This document shows positions 18,994-27,668 of a stretch of DNA of 64,000 bases, one piece after another. The DNA comes from Cereibacter_A sp052244495 (GTDB lineage Bacteria; Pseudomonadota; Alphaproteobacteria; Rhodobacterales; Rhodobacteraceae). The stretch's first letter is position 1, and every line of letters begins with the position of its first letter. The stretch is from the NCBI GenBank assembly GCA_052244495.1, contig JBQPXH010000008.1; one strand, given 5' to 3'. The notes beneath the pieces are model-generated. The model had not been told where the DNA came from, searched no databases, and saw nothing but the letters and a program-made list of their open reading frames with translations. The position numbers and the translations under genes were made by a program.

Positions 18994-20928
18994 TCACCCG
19001 GTCCCGCCCCGCCGCAGCATCGACCACCCGCGGGATGGTGCGTCGAAGAGGCCGTGGCGGGTCTTGTCCCAGTAGAAGGGCGCGCGGAGAAGTTCCCACA
19101 AGGCCTTGTAGGCGGCCAGCGTCGCGAGCGGATTGTAGAGGTGCATCGTCGGCACCCACAGCGGGCTTAGGCGGTGTCGGGTGAAGCGCAGCGCGATCAC
19201 GCCCATGGCGATCGACGTCCCTTCGGCCCCGATCATGAGCCCGATCATGGTCCAGAGCAGCGGCGTGGGCACGAGGGGCACCACGGGATGCCTCAACCCG
19301 AAGGCCAGCAGCCAGAAGGACCAGAGCACCGGCGCGAGCAGGGTCTGCGACAGTGAGCCGAGGAACATCACTTGGAAGCCCGCGAAACGCCACGCGCCGA
19401 GCTGGCGCCAGAGCAGCGCCGGATCGCGCATGTGGACCGCCCAGGTCATCATGAAGCCCTTGATCCAGCGCGATCTCTGCTTGATCCACGGAAGGGCGCG
19501 GCAGTTTGCTTCCTCTCCCGTGACCGTGTTGATCAGGTCGGTGCGGTAGCCGTGGCGGGCAAGCCGGATGCCGAGGTCGGCATCCTCGGTCACATTATGG
19601 GCGTCCCAGGCGCCCAGGTCCTCGAGGGCGGCCCGGCGGAAGAAGAGCGTGGTCCCGCCGAGCGGAACCGCGAGCCCGAGCCGGTCGAGGCCCGGCAGCA
19701 TCAGGCGGAACCAGGCCGCGTATTCGATGGTGAAGCAGCGCGAGAGCCAGTTGGTCCGGGGATTGTAGTAGTCGAGCCGTCCCTGCAGGCAGGCGACCTG
19801 CGGCCCGCGGCGGCTGAATCCCTCGACCACGCGGCGGATCTGGTCGGGCTCCGGCGCGTCCTCGGCATCGTAGACGCCGACGATGGAGCCGCGGCAATGG
19901 TCGAGCGCCACGTTGAGCGCCCGCGGCTTCGTGCGGATCGAGCCGGCGGGCGAAATGACGATCCGCATCCAGGGCGGGAGTCGCGCCTCGAGCAGCGCCA
20001 TGCGCGTGCGTCGGTCGGCCTCTTCGACCACCAGCAGGATCTCGAGCTTGTCGCGCGGGTAGTCGATCCGTCCCAGCCGCGAGACGAGGCGGCCGGCGAT
20101 GTCCTCCTCGTCGTAGAGCGCCACGATCACCGAGACGATGGGCAGGCGGAGGATCGGCAGGCTGTCGGGTTCCGGCGGGCGGCGGCGCAGCGTTGCTGCG
20201 GCAGTGGCGATGCGCAGCGCCGCACCCAGCGTCATCGCCAGGAGCGCCCAGAACGTGAAGGCGAGCAGCACGAGGCCCGGCGAGAGCACGAGACCTGTGG
20301 CAACGGCGAGCCCCGCGGCGACGGCCAGCCGCGTCATCCGACCCGTGCGCCAGCCCCTGCAGCTTTCCTCCGGCGCGACACGGGTTTCCGCGGCCGCCCC
20401 GATGGCGGAGGCGCGGGCGACGTGAAGCGCGGTCTCGATCGACGAGCGGGTGGCCAGGATCGGGATTACCCGGCCGAAAAGCTCGGCAAGGAGCGGGCCA
20501 TGACGCAGGAAGCTGTCGGGCGAGGCGGCAGCGACGAGGACGGCTCCGCCGAGGTCATGGACGGGCAGCAGCGTCTCGCGCAGGCACGTGCGCACCCCGA
20601 GCCGGTCGATCAGCCTCGGATCGGGCGGCTCGACAGCCGGGTCGAGGACAGCCAGTCCGCCTTGCCGAGCGGTTATGGCCAGGATCTCGTCCTCCGACAG
20701 CGCGCCTTCGGCAAGCAGCACGTCCGCAAGCCGGGTTGCGCCGCGCGCGCTGCGGGCCAGGGCGCCCATGATCCGGTGCGGAGCCACATGGCCTTCGCGC
20801 AGGAGCATCACGCCAAGCGGCTCGGACGGATCGGGGGCGGGCGGAAGCCGGGGGCGGCGCCGTGCAGCGACCTCCGCTTCCCCGGCAACGCGCCGGTCGA
20901 GGGACAGGACGAGGGGAGGAGCGGCCAC
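18994..20928 (-). CDS. membrane glycosyltransferase family 2 with an N-terminal MshEN/GspE-N-like domain
   Basis: About 644 residues from GTG 20928, chosen because AAAGG lies 7 bases upstream; an earlier in-frame GTG at 20955 lacks a Shine-Dalgarno. Residues about 36-145 contain two tandem RLGxxLxxxG-type repeats (PLGVMLLREGHVAPHRIMGA and TRLADVLLAEGALSEDEILA), the pattern of MshEN domains, some of which bind cyclic di-GMP. Two transmembrane helices (about 195-240) precede a GT2 domain with VSVIVALYDEEDIAGRL, VYDAEDAPEPDQ, TEDADLGIRLARHG and the QxxRW motif in KQRSRWIKGF. More membrane helices follow. It resembles processive polysaccharide synthases; the product is unknown. Confidence 0.88.
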   Translation of the reverse strand: MAAPPLVLSLDRRVAGEAEVAARRRPRLPPAPDPSEPLGVMLLREGHVAPHRIMGALARSARGATRLADVLLAEGALSEDEILAITARQGGLAVLDPAVEPPDPRLIDRLGVRTCLRETLLPVHDLGGAVLVAAASPDSFLRHGPLLAELFGRVIPILATRSSIETALHVARASAIGAAAETRVAPEESCRGWRTGRMTRLAVAAGLAVATGLVLSPGLVLLAFTFWALLAMTLGAALRIATAAATLRRRPPEPDSLPILRLPIVSVIVALYDEEDIAGRLVSRLGRIDYPRDKLEILLVVEEADRRTRMALLEARLPPWMRIVISPAGSIRTKPRALNVALDHCRGSIVGVYDAEDAPEPDQIRRVVEGFSRRGPQVACLQGRLDYYNPRTNWLSRCFTIEYAAWFRLMLPGLDRLGLAVPLGGTTLFFRRAALEDLGAWDAHNVTEDADLGIRLARHGYRTDLINTVTGEEANCRALPWIKQRSRWIKGFMMTWAVHMRDPALLWRQLGAWRFAGFQVMFLGSLSQTLLAPVLWSFWLLAFGLRHPVVPLVPTPLLWTMIGLMIGAEGTSIAMGVIALRFTRHRLSPLWVPTMHLYNPLATLAAYKALWELLRAPFYWDKTRHGLFDAPSRGWSMLRRGGTG

Positions 20929-21091
20929 GGTCAAGCCTTTCGATGGACGCCGCACACTCGCTCGAACTGGTTAAGAAGGCGTAAAGCACGATTGCAGGCA
21001 GACTCTCGTTCCGACACGGGAAAAGGGCGCCGGACCGTGTCCAGCGCCCTCGCGCCAGAAAGGCCGTGGGGGATTGTGCCCCGGCGCCGTG

Positions 21092-21874
21092 TCAGAATGT
21101 CTCGGTGAAGAACATGGTCGCGGCGGTCTCTCCGGGGGGCGCCACGCTGTCGAGGCCCGATATCAGAGGCGGCAGCGAGGCCCCGGAGGGCACGGTTCCG
21201 CGGCCCGATTCGTTGGCAGGCAGCACGACAACACGCGTCCCCGGCTGGACACGGGCATAGAGGTCCAGGATGTCCTGGTTCCAGAGCCGGATGCAGCCGG
21301 CCGACGTGGCGCGTCCGATCGAGGAGACATCGTTCGTGCCGTGAATCCGGTAGTAGGTGTCCTTGCCGTTCTTGTGCAGATAGAGGGCGCGTGCTCCGAG
21401 CGGGTTCGACAGGCCGCCGTCCATCCCGTCCTTCCAGGGGCCGTATTGCTCGGGATCCTCTTCGATCATGCTCTTGGTCGGGATCCAGCGCGGCCACTCG
21501 CGCTTGATCGGAATGACGGCATCGCCGGAGAAGCCGCGTCCCTCGCGGCCCACGGCGACCGCATAGCGGACGGCGCGCTGGCCGGGCAGGACGTAGTACA
21601 GGTAGCGGGCGTAGGGATCGACCACGATGGTGCCGGGCAGTTCCGCGGTCCAGTAATCCACCTCCTGTCGAACCTTGTAATCGGTCAGGTATTGCGGAGG
21701 CACGGCCGGGATGAGCCGCTCGCCATCCTGTACCGGGCCATACATGGCGGCCACCTGCGGCGCGATGCCGGTCGGCATGGCGCTGCGGCTCGGCGGGGGC
21801 TCGGGCGCGCAGGCGGCGACGAGGGTGAGCGCCGCGAGGGCAGGCAGGAAGCTACGGGAGATAAGTCCGGTCAT
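21092..21874 (-). CDS. L,D-transpeptidase (YkuD) lipoprotein
   Basis: A 260-residue protein starting MTGLISRSFLPALAALTLVA followed by AC, a lipoprotein signal with the lipobox Cys. The C-terminal YkuD domain carries the catalytic signature HGTNDVSSIGRATSAGCIRL (His and Cys both present), preceded by IVVDPYARYLYYVLPGQRAV. Such enzymes make 3-3 peptidoglycan cross-links or attach proteins to the wall in the periplasm. Upstream in-frame ATGs would displace the lipobox and were not used. Confidence 0.93.
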   Translation of the reverse strand: MTGLISRSFLPALAALTLVAACAPEPPPSRSAMPTGIAPQVAAMYGPVQDGERLIPAVPPQYLTDYKVRQEVDYWTAELPGTIVVDPYARYLYYVLPGQRAVRYAVAVGREGRGFSGDAVIPIKREWPRWIPTKSMIEEDPEQYGPWKDGMDGGLSNPLGARALYLHKNGKDTYYRIHGTNDVSSIGRATSAGCIRLWNQDILDLYARVQPGTRVVVLPANESGRGTVPSGASLPPLISGLDSVAPPGETAATMFFTETF

Positions 21875-22282
21875 CGGATGGTCCTTGTTTCGGGGCAGGG
21901 CGAGCCGCGGACGGGCTGGCGCCCGGTGCCGCAGGCCGTCGCCCTCCGTCGTTGACACAAGGGGGATGAGCGGGACTTGGTTCCGGATCAGCGCGCCGCA
22001 ATGGCCATGTGGCACGGGCGGCCGGATCGGAGGAGGCGAAAGCGCAGCGAGCCATACTCCTGCAGGACAAACGCCCTTGTGCGGTTGCACAGGGTCCCGG
22101 CAGCGCTCCGACTGGCGTGCCTGCCCGCGGGATCCAAAGGCGGGCTCGCCCGGATGCGGCTGCGCGGGACTCGGGCGATGCGCTTGCCGGGAAGCTGGCC
22201 GCCCGGGTTCAGGCGGCGCGTCCGTCGATACGGACGCGCAGGCGCCAGCCGGTGCGACCGCCGGGGCGTGGATTCACGGGGG
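21875..22282. other. 408-base gap between the L,D-transpeptidase gene and carA
   Basis: No coding frame here can be supported. The right part contains the perfect hairpin described at 22216-22239. The left part presumably holds the L,D-transpeptidase promoter. GGACCATCCGATG lies directly upstream of its start on the minus strand. Confidence 0.5.
22216..22239 (-). terminator. perfect hairpin downstream of carA
   Basis: A perfect 10-bp stem, GCGCGTCCGT / ACGGACGCGC, closing a CGAT tetraloop, 43 bases past the carA stop on the minus strand. No U tract follows, so it is either a weak terminator or an mRNA 3'-end stabiliser. Confidence 0.5.
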
Positions 22283-23446
22283 TCAGGCGGCGCGCCGGGC
22301 CTTCATGGCTGCGGCGAAGCGCTCGAACAGGTAATAGCTGTCCTGCGGTCCCGGGCTCGCCTCGGGGTGATACTGCACGGAGAACACGGGACGATCCTCG
22401 ACGCGGATCCCGCAGTTCGAGCCGTCGAAGAGGCTGACGTGAGTCTCCTTCACGCCCTGCGGCAGGGTCTGGCTGTCCACCGTGAAGCCGTGGTTCATCG
22501 AAGTGATCTCGACCTTGCCGGTCTCGAGATCCTTCACCGGATGGTTCGCGCCATGATGCCCATGGTTCATCTTCACCGTCTTCGCGCCGAGGGCGAGCGC
22601 GAGCATCTGGTGGCCGAGGCAGATCCCGAAGAGAGGCAGGTCCCGGTCGAGGACACCCTGGATCATCGGCACGGCATAGACCCCGGTGGCCGCCGGGTCG
22701 CCGGGGCCGTTCGAGAGGAACACTCCCTCGGGGTTCAGCGCCAGCACGTCCTCGGCCGTCGCCGTCGCCGGCAGCACCGTCACGTCGCAGCCCGCCGAGG
22801 CAAGGCAACGAAGGATGTTCCGCTTGGCGCCATAGTCGATCGCGACAACCTTCATGCCCGGCTCTGTCCGCGCACGATAGCCTTCGGGCCAGGCCCACCG
22901 CATCTCGTCCCAGCGGTAGCTCTGCGCGCAGGTCACGTCGCGGGCAAGGTCGAGCCCGACGAGGCCGCGCCAGCCGCGCGCCTTGGCGACCAGGGCCTCG
23001 ATGTCGAACCGCCCCTCGGGATCATGGGCGAGCGCCACATGCGGGGCGCCCTGCTGGCGGATCGCGCGGGTGAGGCGGCGCGTGTCGATCCCGCCGATGC
23101 CGATGCGCCCCTTCGCGAGAAGCCAGGCGGTCAGCTCGGAGGTCGCGCGCCAGTTCGAGGGCCCGGTCGGGTCCCACTTGACCACCATGCCGGCGGCCAC
23201 CGGCTCGGCCGTCTCGTCGTCCTCGGGAGTGACGCCCACGTTGCCCACATGCGGGAAGGTGAAGGTCACGATCTGCCCGGCATAGGAGGGGTCGGTCATG
23301 ATCTCCTGATAGCCGGTCATCGCGGTGTTGAAGACCAGTTCGGCCACGGTGTCGCCCCGGGCACCGAAGCCCTTGCCGTAGAAGATGGTGCCGTCGGCAA
23401 GTGCCAGACAGGCAGTGGGTTTTTCGGCGGGGCTGGCGGCGGCCAT
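22283..23446 (-). CDS. carA: carbamoyl-phosphate synthase small (glutaminase) subunit
   Basis: CarA hydrolyses glutamine and passes ammonia to CarB, making carbamoyl phosphate for pyrimidines and arginine. The 387-residue protein begins MAAASPAEKPTACLALADGT and has the N-terminal domain motif FNTAMTGYQEIMTDPSYAGQ. The triad-type class I amidotransferase domain includes LSNGPGDP, the nucleophile elbow LFGICLGHQMLALALG and YHPEASPGP. AAGGAG precedes the chosen ATG. carB is not in the window. Confidence 0.97.
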   Translation of the reverse strand: MAAASPAEKPTACLALADGTIFYGKGFGARGDTVAELVFNTAMTGYQEIMTDPSYAGQIVTFTFPHVGNVGVTPEDDETAEPVAAGMVVKWDPTGPSNWRATSELTAWLLAKGRIGIGGIDTRRLTRAIRQQGAPHVALAHDPEGRFDIEALVAKARGWRGLVGLDLARDVTCAQSYRWDEMRWAWPEGYRARTEPGMKVVAIDYGAKRNILRCLASAGCDVTVLPATATAEDVLALNPEGVFLSNGPGDPAATGVYAVPMIQGVLDRDLPLFGICLGHQMLALALGAKTVKMNHGHHGANHPVKDLETGKVEITSMNHGFTVDSQTLPQGVKETHVSLFDGSNCGIRVEDRPVFSVQYHPEASPGPQDSYYLFERFAAAMKARRAA

Positions 23447-23617
23447 GGCGCGACTCCTTGGCAAAATCTGGCGGACACTAAGGGTTGGTGCCCGCACGGT
23501 CAAGGCCGCGACAGAAATGACTTATCCTTTTGGATCAATGGTTTGTTCTAAGGTGGCGTGGTTGTGTCGGGGCGGGCTTGCCTGTAAGGTGCGGGTTTCG
23601 CACAGCCATGGAGGCGG

Positions 23618-24082
23618 ATGAGGATGACCCTGCGCGAGCGGCTTCAGGACGCGATGAAAGAGGCGATGCGCGCCAAGCAGCCGGATCGGCTCTCGACCCT
23701 GCGCCTGATCAATGCCGCCATCAAGGATCGCGACATCGCTGCCCGCGTCGACGGAGCGGACGGGATGGTGTCCGACGAGGAGATCACCGCCATCCTCGGC
23801 CGCATGGTCCGCCAGCGCCTCGAGAGCGCGCGTGCCTATGAGGAGGGCGGACGGCTGGAGCTGGCCGAGAAGGAACGCGCCGAGATCGCGGTGATCGAGG
23901 AGTTCCTGCCGCGGCAGCTGGATGCCGAAGAGGTCGAGGCCGCCATTTCCGCAGCCATCGCCGAAGTGGGCGCCACGACGATCCGCGACATGGGAAAGGT
24001 GATGGCCGAGCTGAAGGGGCGCTACACGGGCCAGATGGATTTCGGGGCCGTGGGGCCGATGGTCAAGGACCGTCTCGGCTGA
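23618..24082 (+). CDS. GatB/YqeY domain protein
   Basis: A 154-residue protein of the YqeY family. Hallmarks: TLRERLQDAMKEAMRAKQPD, RLSTLRLINAAIKDRDI, EEITAILGRMVRQRLESARA and the C-terminal YqeY module IRDMGKVMAELKGRYTGQMD. It shares the tail domain of GatB amidotransferase subunits and may bind tRNA, but the role of free-standing YqeY proteins is poorly defined. It is divergent from carA; in many bacteria YqeY genes sit near rpsU or dnaG, which is not the case here. Confidence 0.92.
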   Translation: MRMTLRERLQDAMKEAMRAKQPDRLSTLRLINAAIKDRDIAARVDGADGMVSDEEITAILGRMVRQRLESARAYEEGGRLELAEKERAEIAVIEEFLPRQLDAEEVEAAISAAIAEVGATTIRDMGKVMAELKGRYTGQMDFGAVGPMVKDRLG

Positions 24083-24331
24083 ACCTGCCGCAGGGCTGAG
24101 GCGACCGCTTGTCGGCCCGGCGGTGTGACCGACGGTCCGGCGTGGCTCCCGCTCTGCCCGCGGGCAATGGCAGGAGAGCCAGACCTGCTCTTCCGGCGAT
24201 GACGTGCAGCCAGCAACTCCGTCATCTGCGACCCCGACGAGCTTGCCCTCTGGCAAAGGTCCAGAGTCCGGTCCGTGGCAACGCGGCGCGAGGGGCCTCA
24301 ATGGCGCCGAAGCGGCGCAGCCCCCGCTCAG

Positions 24332-24910
24332 TCACTCTGCCGGTCGGCGCAGCCGTGCCAGCGCGCCCTCCAGCTCGGGCAGCAGGGCCAGCCGCTCGTC
24401 CTCGCTCAGGAAGGCGCCGATCTCGACCTCGCGCGGCCCGCCACCGAGCGTCAGGTAGTTGCTGACCGGCCCTCCCGAAGCATGCAGCGTCACGCGCACC
24501 CAGTGGGGATTTGCCTGCCAGCTCTGCCGCCGCCCACGCGGCCCGTGGCGGTCGAGTGTCGCCCGGTCGCGCCAGAGGGTGAACTCCTCGAGGATCTCGC
24601 CGTCGGAATAGCTTCGGTTCAGCGCGAGCCAGATGCCGGTCGCGGCGAGGACGAGGAAGGGCAGCAGCCCCCAGAGGACCGGTGAACCCAGCACTCCCAC
24701 CAGCGGCACTGCGAGCAGCAGGCAGGTCGCGGCCATGAAGCCGGCAAACCCTCTCCGGGGCAGCGACCGGTAGGGCCAGAGATGCAGGCGGAACGCGGGC
24801 CCGTTGTTCCCTGCGCAGCCGTCCGCAGCCTCACGGATCGCGTCGTGGGATGGAGCGAAGGCCCCGGATTGCTCCGGGGCCCTCGGCACGATGACCCATT
24901 CATAGGGCAT
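24332..24910 (-). CDS. DUF2244 integral membrane protein
   Basis: A 192-residue protein starting MPYEWVIVPRAPEQSGAFAP 1 bp downstream of the ctaD stop, so almost certainly cotranscribed with ctaD. Two hydrophobic helices (FAGFMAATCLLLAVPLVGVL and LWGLLPFLVLAATGIWLALN) are followed by a soluble C-terminal domain with LWRDRATLDRHGPRG and WVRVTLHASGG. This is the DUF2244 pattern; the family often sits beside oxidase genes in Rhodobacterales. Function unknown. Confidence 0.85.
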   Translation of the reverse strand: MPYEWVIVPRAPEQSGAFAPSHDAIREAADGCAGNNGPAFRLHLWPYRSLPRRGFAGFMAATCLLLAVPLVGVLGSPVLWGLLPFLVLAATGIWLALNRSYSDGEILEEFTLWRDRATLDRHGPRGRRQSWQANPHWVRVTLHASGGPVSNYLTLGGGPREVEIGAFLSEDERLALLPELEGALARLRRPAE

Positions 24911-24911
24911 A

Positions 24912-26612
24912 TCAATGCGCGGTCGTGCGTTCCCAGTCCTCGCGCTTGGGAAGCTGCTCGAACGTGTGCTCTGGCGGTGGCGAACTGAGCGTCCATTCCA
25001 GCGTGTCGGCATGCTCGTTCCAGTAGTTGTTCGCTGTCACGCGGGCACCCCGCGTCAGGGTGTAGAACACCACGCCGAGGAAGAAGAGGAACGAGGCGAA
25101 GGACAGGAAGGCACCGAGCGACGAGACGAAGTTCCAGGTGGCGAAGGCCTCCGGATAGTCGATGTAGCGCCGGGGCATGCCCTGTCGGCCGAGGAAGTGC
25201 TGCGGGAAGAAGGTCAGGTTCGCGCCCACGAACATCATCCAGAAATGCAGTTTGCCGGCCCATTCCGGGTACTGCCGGCCCGACATCTTGCCGATCCAGA
25301 AGTAGATGCCCGCGAAGATCCCGAAGACGGCGCCGAGGCTCATGACGTAATGGAAATGCGCCACGACATAATAGGTGTCGTGATAGTAGCGGTCGACACT
25401 GGCCTGGCTGAGCACGATGCCGGTGACGCCGCCGACGGTGAACAGGAAGAGGAAGCCGAGCGCCCAGAGCATCGGCGTCTTGAGCTCGATCGAACCGCCC
25501 CACATGGTCGCGATCCAGGAGAAGATCTTGATGCCCGTCGGGACAGCGATGACCATCGTGGCCATCATGAAGTAGCTCTGTTGGGTGAGGCTCAGGCCCG
25601 CCGTGTACATGTGGTGGGCCCAGACCACGAAGCCCAGGACGCCGATCGCCACCATCGCGTAGACCATCGGAAGATAGCCGAAGATCGGCTTCTTCGCGAA
25701 GGTCGCGATGACATGGCTGACGATGCCGAAGGCGGGCAGGACGATGATGTAGACCTCGGGATGGCCGAAGAACCACAGGATGTGCTGGTAGAGCACCGGG
25801 TCTCCGCCGCCCGAGGGCTGGAAGAAGGTCGTGCCGAAGTTGCGGTCGGTCAGCAGCATGGTGATGGCGCCGGCCAGCACCGGCAGCGCCAGCAGGATCA
25901 GCCAGGCGGTGACGAAGATCGACCAGGCGAAGAGCGGCACCTTGTGCATGGTCATGCCGGGCGCGCGCATGTTGAGGAAGGTGGTGATCATGTTGATCGC
26001 GCCGAGGATCGAGGAGGCGCCCGACAGGTGCACCGCGAAGATTGCAAGGTCGGTCGAATAGCCGGCCTCGGAGGTCGACAGTGGCGGATAGAGCACCCAG
26101 CCGATGCCGGACCCGCTCTGCCCGTTACCTCCCGGCGCGAAGAGCGAGGCCACGGCAAGCGAGGTCCCCGCCACGTAGAGCCAGTAGGACAGGTTGTTCA
26201 TCCGCGGGAAGGCCATGTCCGGCGCGCCGATGTGCAGCGGCATGAAGTAGTTGCCGAAGCCGCCGAAGAGCGCGGGAATGACGACGAAGAACATCATCAG
26301 GATGCCGTGGGCGGTGATCATCACGTTCCACAGGTGGCCGTTCGGGGTGCAGTTCTCGACCGCCGAGGGCCAGAGCGAGGTGAAGAACCCCTTCACGAAA
26401 CCCGAGTCCAGATGCTCTGCGCACATGAACTGGACGCCCGGCGCCATCAGTTCCATCCGCATGTAGACGGTGAAGGCGACCGAGATCAGACCGACGAGAC
26501 CGCCGGTGAAGAGATAGAGGATGCCGATATCCTTGTGGTTCGTCGACATGAACCAGCGGGTGAAGAACCCCCTCCGGTCGTGCTCATGGCCATGGATGGC
26601 TGCGTCGGCCAT
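24912..26612 (-). CDS. ctaD: aa3-type cytochrome c oxidase subunit I
   Basis: The catalytic heme-copper subunit of the proton-pumping aa3 oxidase in the inner membrane. The 566 residues appear to match the R. sphaeroides protein, as I recall it, nearly position for position, so its numbering should apply: His102 (ITAHGILMMFF) and His419 bind heme a, His421 (VAHFHYVM) binds heme a3, and His284 (GHPEVYIIVLP), His333 and His334 (WAHHMY) bind CuB. Tyr288, Glu286 and Lys362 of the K and D proton channels are also in place. An in-frame upstream ATG would add 46 unrelated residues and was rejected. A perfect FNR-type box lies about 112 bp upstream. The DUF2244 gene follows immediately. Confidence 0.98.
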   Translation of the reverse strand: MADAAIHGHEHDRRGFFTRWFMSTNHKDIGILYLFTGGLVGLISVAFTVYMRMELMAPGVQFMCAEHLDSGFVKGFFTSLWPSAVENCTPNGHLWNVMITAHGILMMFFVVIPALFGGFGNYFMPLHIGAPDMAFPRMNNLSYWLYVAGTSLAVASLFAPGGNGQSGSGIGWVLYPPLSTSEAGYSTDLAIFAVHLSGASSILGAINMITTFLNMRAPGMTMHKVPLFAWSIFVTAWLILLALPVLAGAITMLLTDRNFGTTFFQPSGGGDPVLYQHILWFFGHPEVYIIVLPAFGIVSHVIATFAKKPIFGYLPMVYAMVAIGVLGFVVWAHHMYTAGLSLTQQSYFMMATMVIAVPTGIKIFSWIATMWGGSIELKTPMLWALGFLFLFTVGGVTGIVLSQASVDRYYHDTYYVVAHFHYVMSLGAVFGIFAGIYFWIGKMSGRQYPEWAGKLHFWMMFVGANLTFFPQHFLGRQGMPRRYIDYPEAFATWNFVSSLGAFLSFASFLFFLGVVFYTLTRGARVTANNYWNEHADTLEWTLSSPPPEHTFEQLPKREDWERTTAH

Positions 26613-26914
26613 TGGCTCGCCTCCCCGCGTGCTGTTTCCGATCCCGCAGACGCGGACAGAGCTCAAGCCCGACGCCTCAGGTGTATGTGTAGAGCGCCGG
26701 TCAGGGTCCGGCAACTTCGCACTTTGATCTGGATCAAGAAAATCGGCCACTCCTCCCTTCGTGGGGGTGGCACGTCGCCGCAGGCTTCGGAGGGCGAAAA
26801 GGTCTGTTCCGGGCGCGCGGCGATCGGAAACGGCGGCCCGGATGGGGCGTCGCGCTCTTCTTCAGGTCCGCTGAGGACGTGCCGCCTGCGGGCGTCCTTT
26901 TGCCCGCCGCTGGC
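26613..26914. other. 302-base gap between ctaD and lipB
   Basis: It contains the ctaD upstream region with the FNR-type box at 26724-26737 and, nearer lipB, a GC-rich stretch. GCGGGC-N7-GCCCGC near 26888-26907 may be a weak lipB terminator. No gene is supported. Confidence 0.5.
26724..26737 (-). promoter_or_regulatory. FNR/FnrL-type binding site upstream of ctaD
   Basis: TTGATCTGGATCAA is a perfect match to the FNR consensus TTGAT-N4-ATCAA. Its centre is about 118 bases before the ctaD start codon. Oxygen control of aa3 oxidase by FnrL is plausible in this lineage. Whether this site activates or represses cannot be read from sequence. Confidence 0.75.
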
Positions 26915-27571
26915 TCAGTCCGGAAAGTGCCGGGGGAACGTGCGCAGCAGCGCCGCGTCGAGATCCTGCATCGTGACGGGCAACCCGAGGTCGACGAGGC
27001 TCGTCACGCCGTGATCGCGGATGCCGCAGGGAACGATGCCGCCGAAATGCGACAGGTCCGGCTCGACGTTGATCGACAGACCGTGGAAGCTGACCCAGCG
27101 CCGGAGCTTCACTCCGATGGCCGCGATCTTGTCCTCGGCCGGATCGCCGGCCGGGGACGGCGCGCGGTCCGGGCGGACGACCCAGACGCCCACGCGCCCC
27201 TCGCGCCGTTCCCCCCTCACGTTGAACTCGGACAGGGTGTCGATCACCCAGTCCTCGAGCGCCGAGACGAAGCGGCGCACGTCGCGTCCGCGACGCTCGA
27301 GATCCAGCATCACGTAAGCCACGCGCTGCCCCGGGCCATGATAGGTGTATTGCCCGCCACGGCCTGCGACATGGACCGGGAAGCGCCCCGGCTGGACGAG
27401 ATCCTCGGGCCGGGCCGATGTGCCGGCGGTGTAGAGCGGCGGATGTTCGAGAAGCCAGATCGCCTCGGAGGCCTCGCCGCCGCGAATGGCCGCGACGCGG
27501 TCCTCCATCGCGGCGAGGGTCTCCGCATAGGGGCTCAGACCCGGAAGAATGGCCCATTCCACGCCAGACAT
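26915..27571 (-). CDS. lipB: lipoyl(octanoyl) transferase
   Basis: LipB moves octanoyl from acyl carrier protein to the lipoyl domains of 2-oxoacid dehydrogenases and the glycine cleavage system. The 218-residue protein has WLLEHPPLYTAGTSA, RGGQYTYHGPGQRVAYVMLD, the catalytic Lys region KIAAIGVKLRRWVSFHG and the acyl-acceptor Cys in GGIVPCGI. It is complete. The peptidoglycan-binding protein gene downstream of its start is divergent. Confidence 0.96.
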   Translation of the reverse strand: MSGVEWAILPGLSPYAETLAAMEDRVAAIRGGEASEAIWLLEHPPLYTAGTSARPEDLVQPGRFPVHVAGRGGQYTYHGPGQRVAYVMLDLERRGRDVRRFVSALEDWVIDTLSEFNVRGERREGRVGVWVVRPDRAPSPAGDPAEDKIAAIGVKLRRWVSFHGLSINVEPDLSHFGGIVPCGIRDHGVTSLVDLGLPVTMQDLDAALLRTFPRHFPD

Positions 27572-27668
27572 CGCCTTTTGATCCCCCGATCGACCGCAAA
27601 AAACATGCCGGGCTGTTCACGCAGCCGTGTTACGCTTCCCGAGTCCTTCGCTATCCGGGAGATGTCCG

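Noticed and set aside
20929..20955. Earlier GTG start for the glycosyltransferase
   Set aside because: In frame and possible, but there is no Shine-Dalgarno before it, whereas the start at 20928 has AAAGG at proper distance.
22209..22282. Possible coding tail reading GRTGWRLRVRIDGRAA downstream of carA
   Set aside because: It comes from an antiparallel-frame run through carA with no start of its own and coincides with the hairpin.
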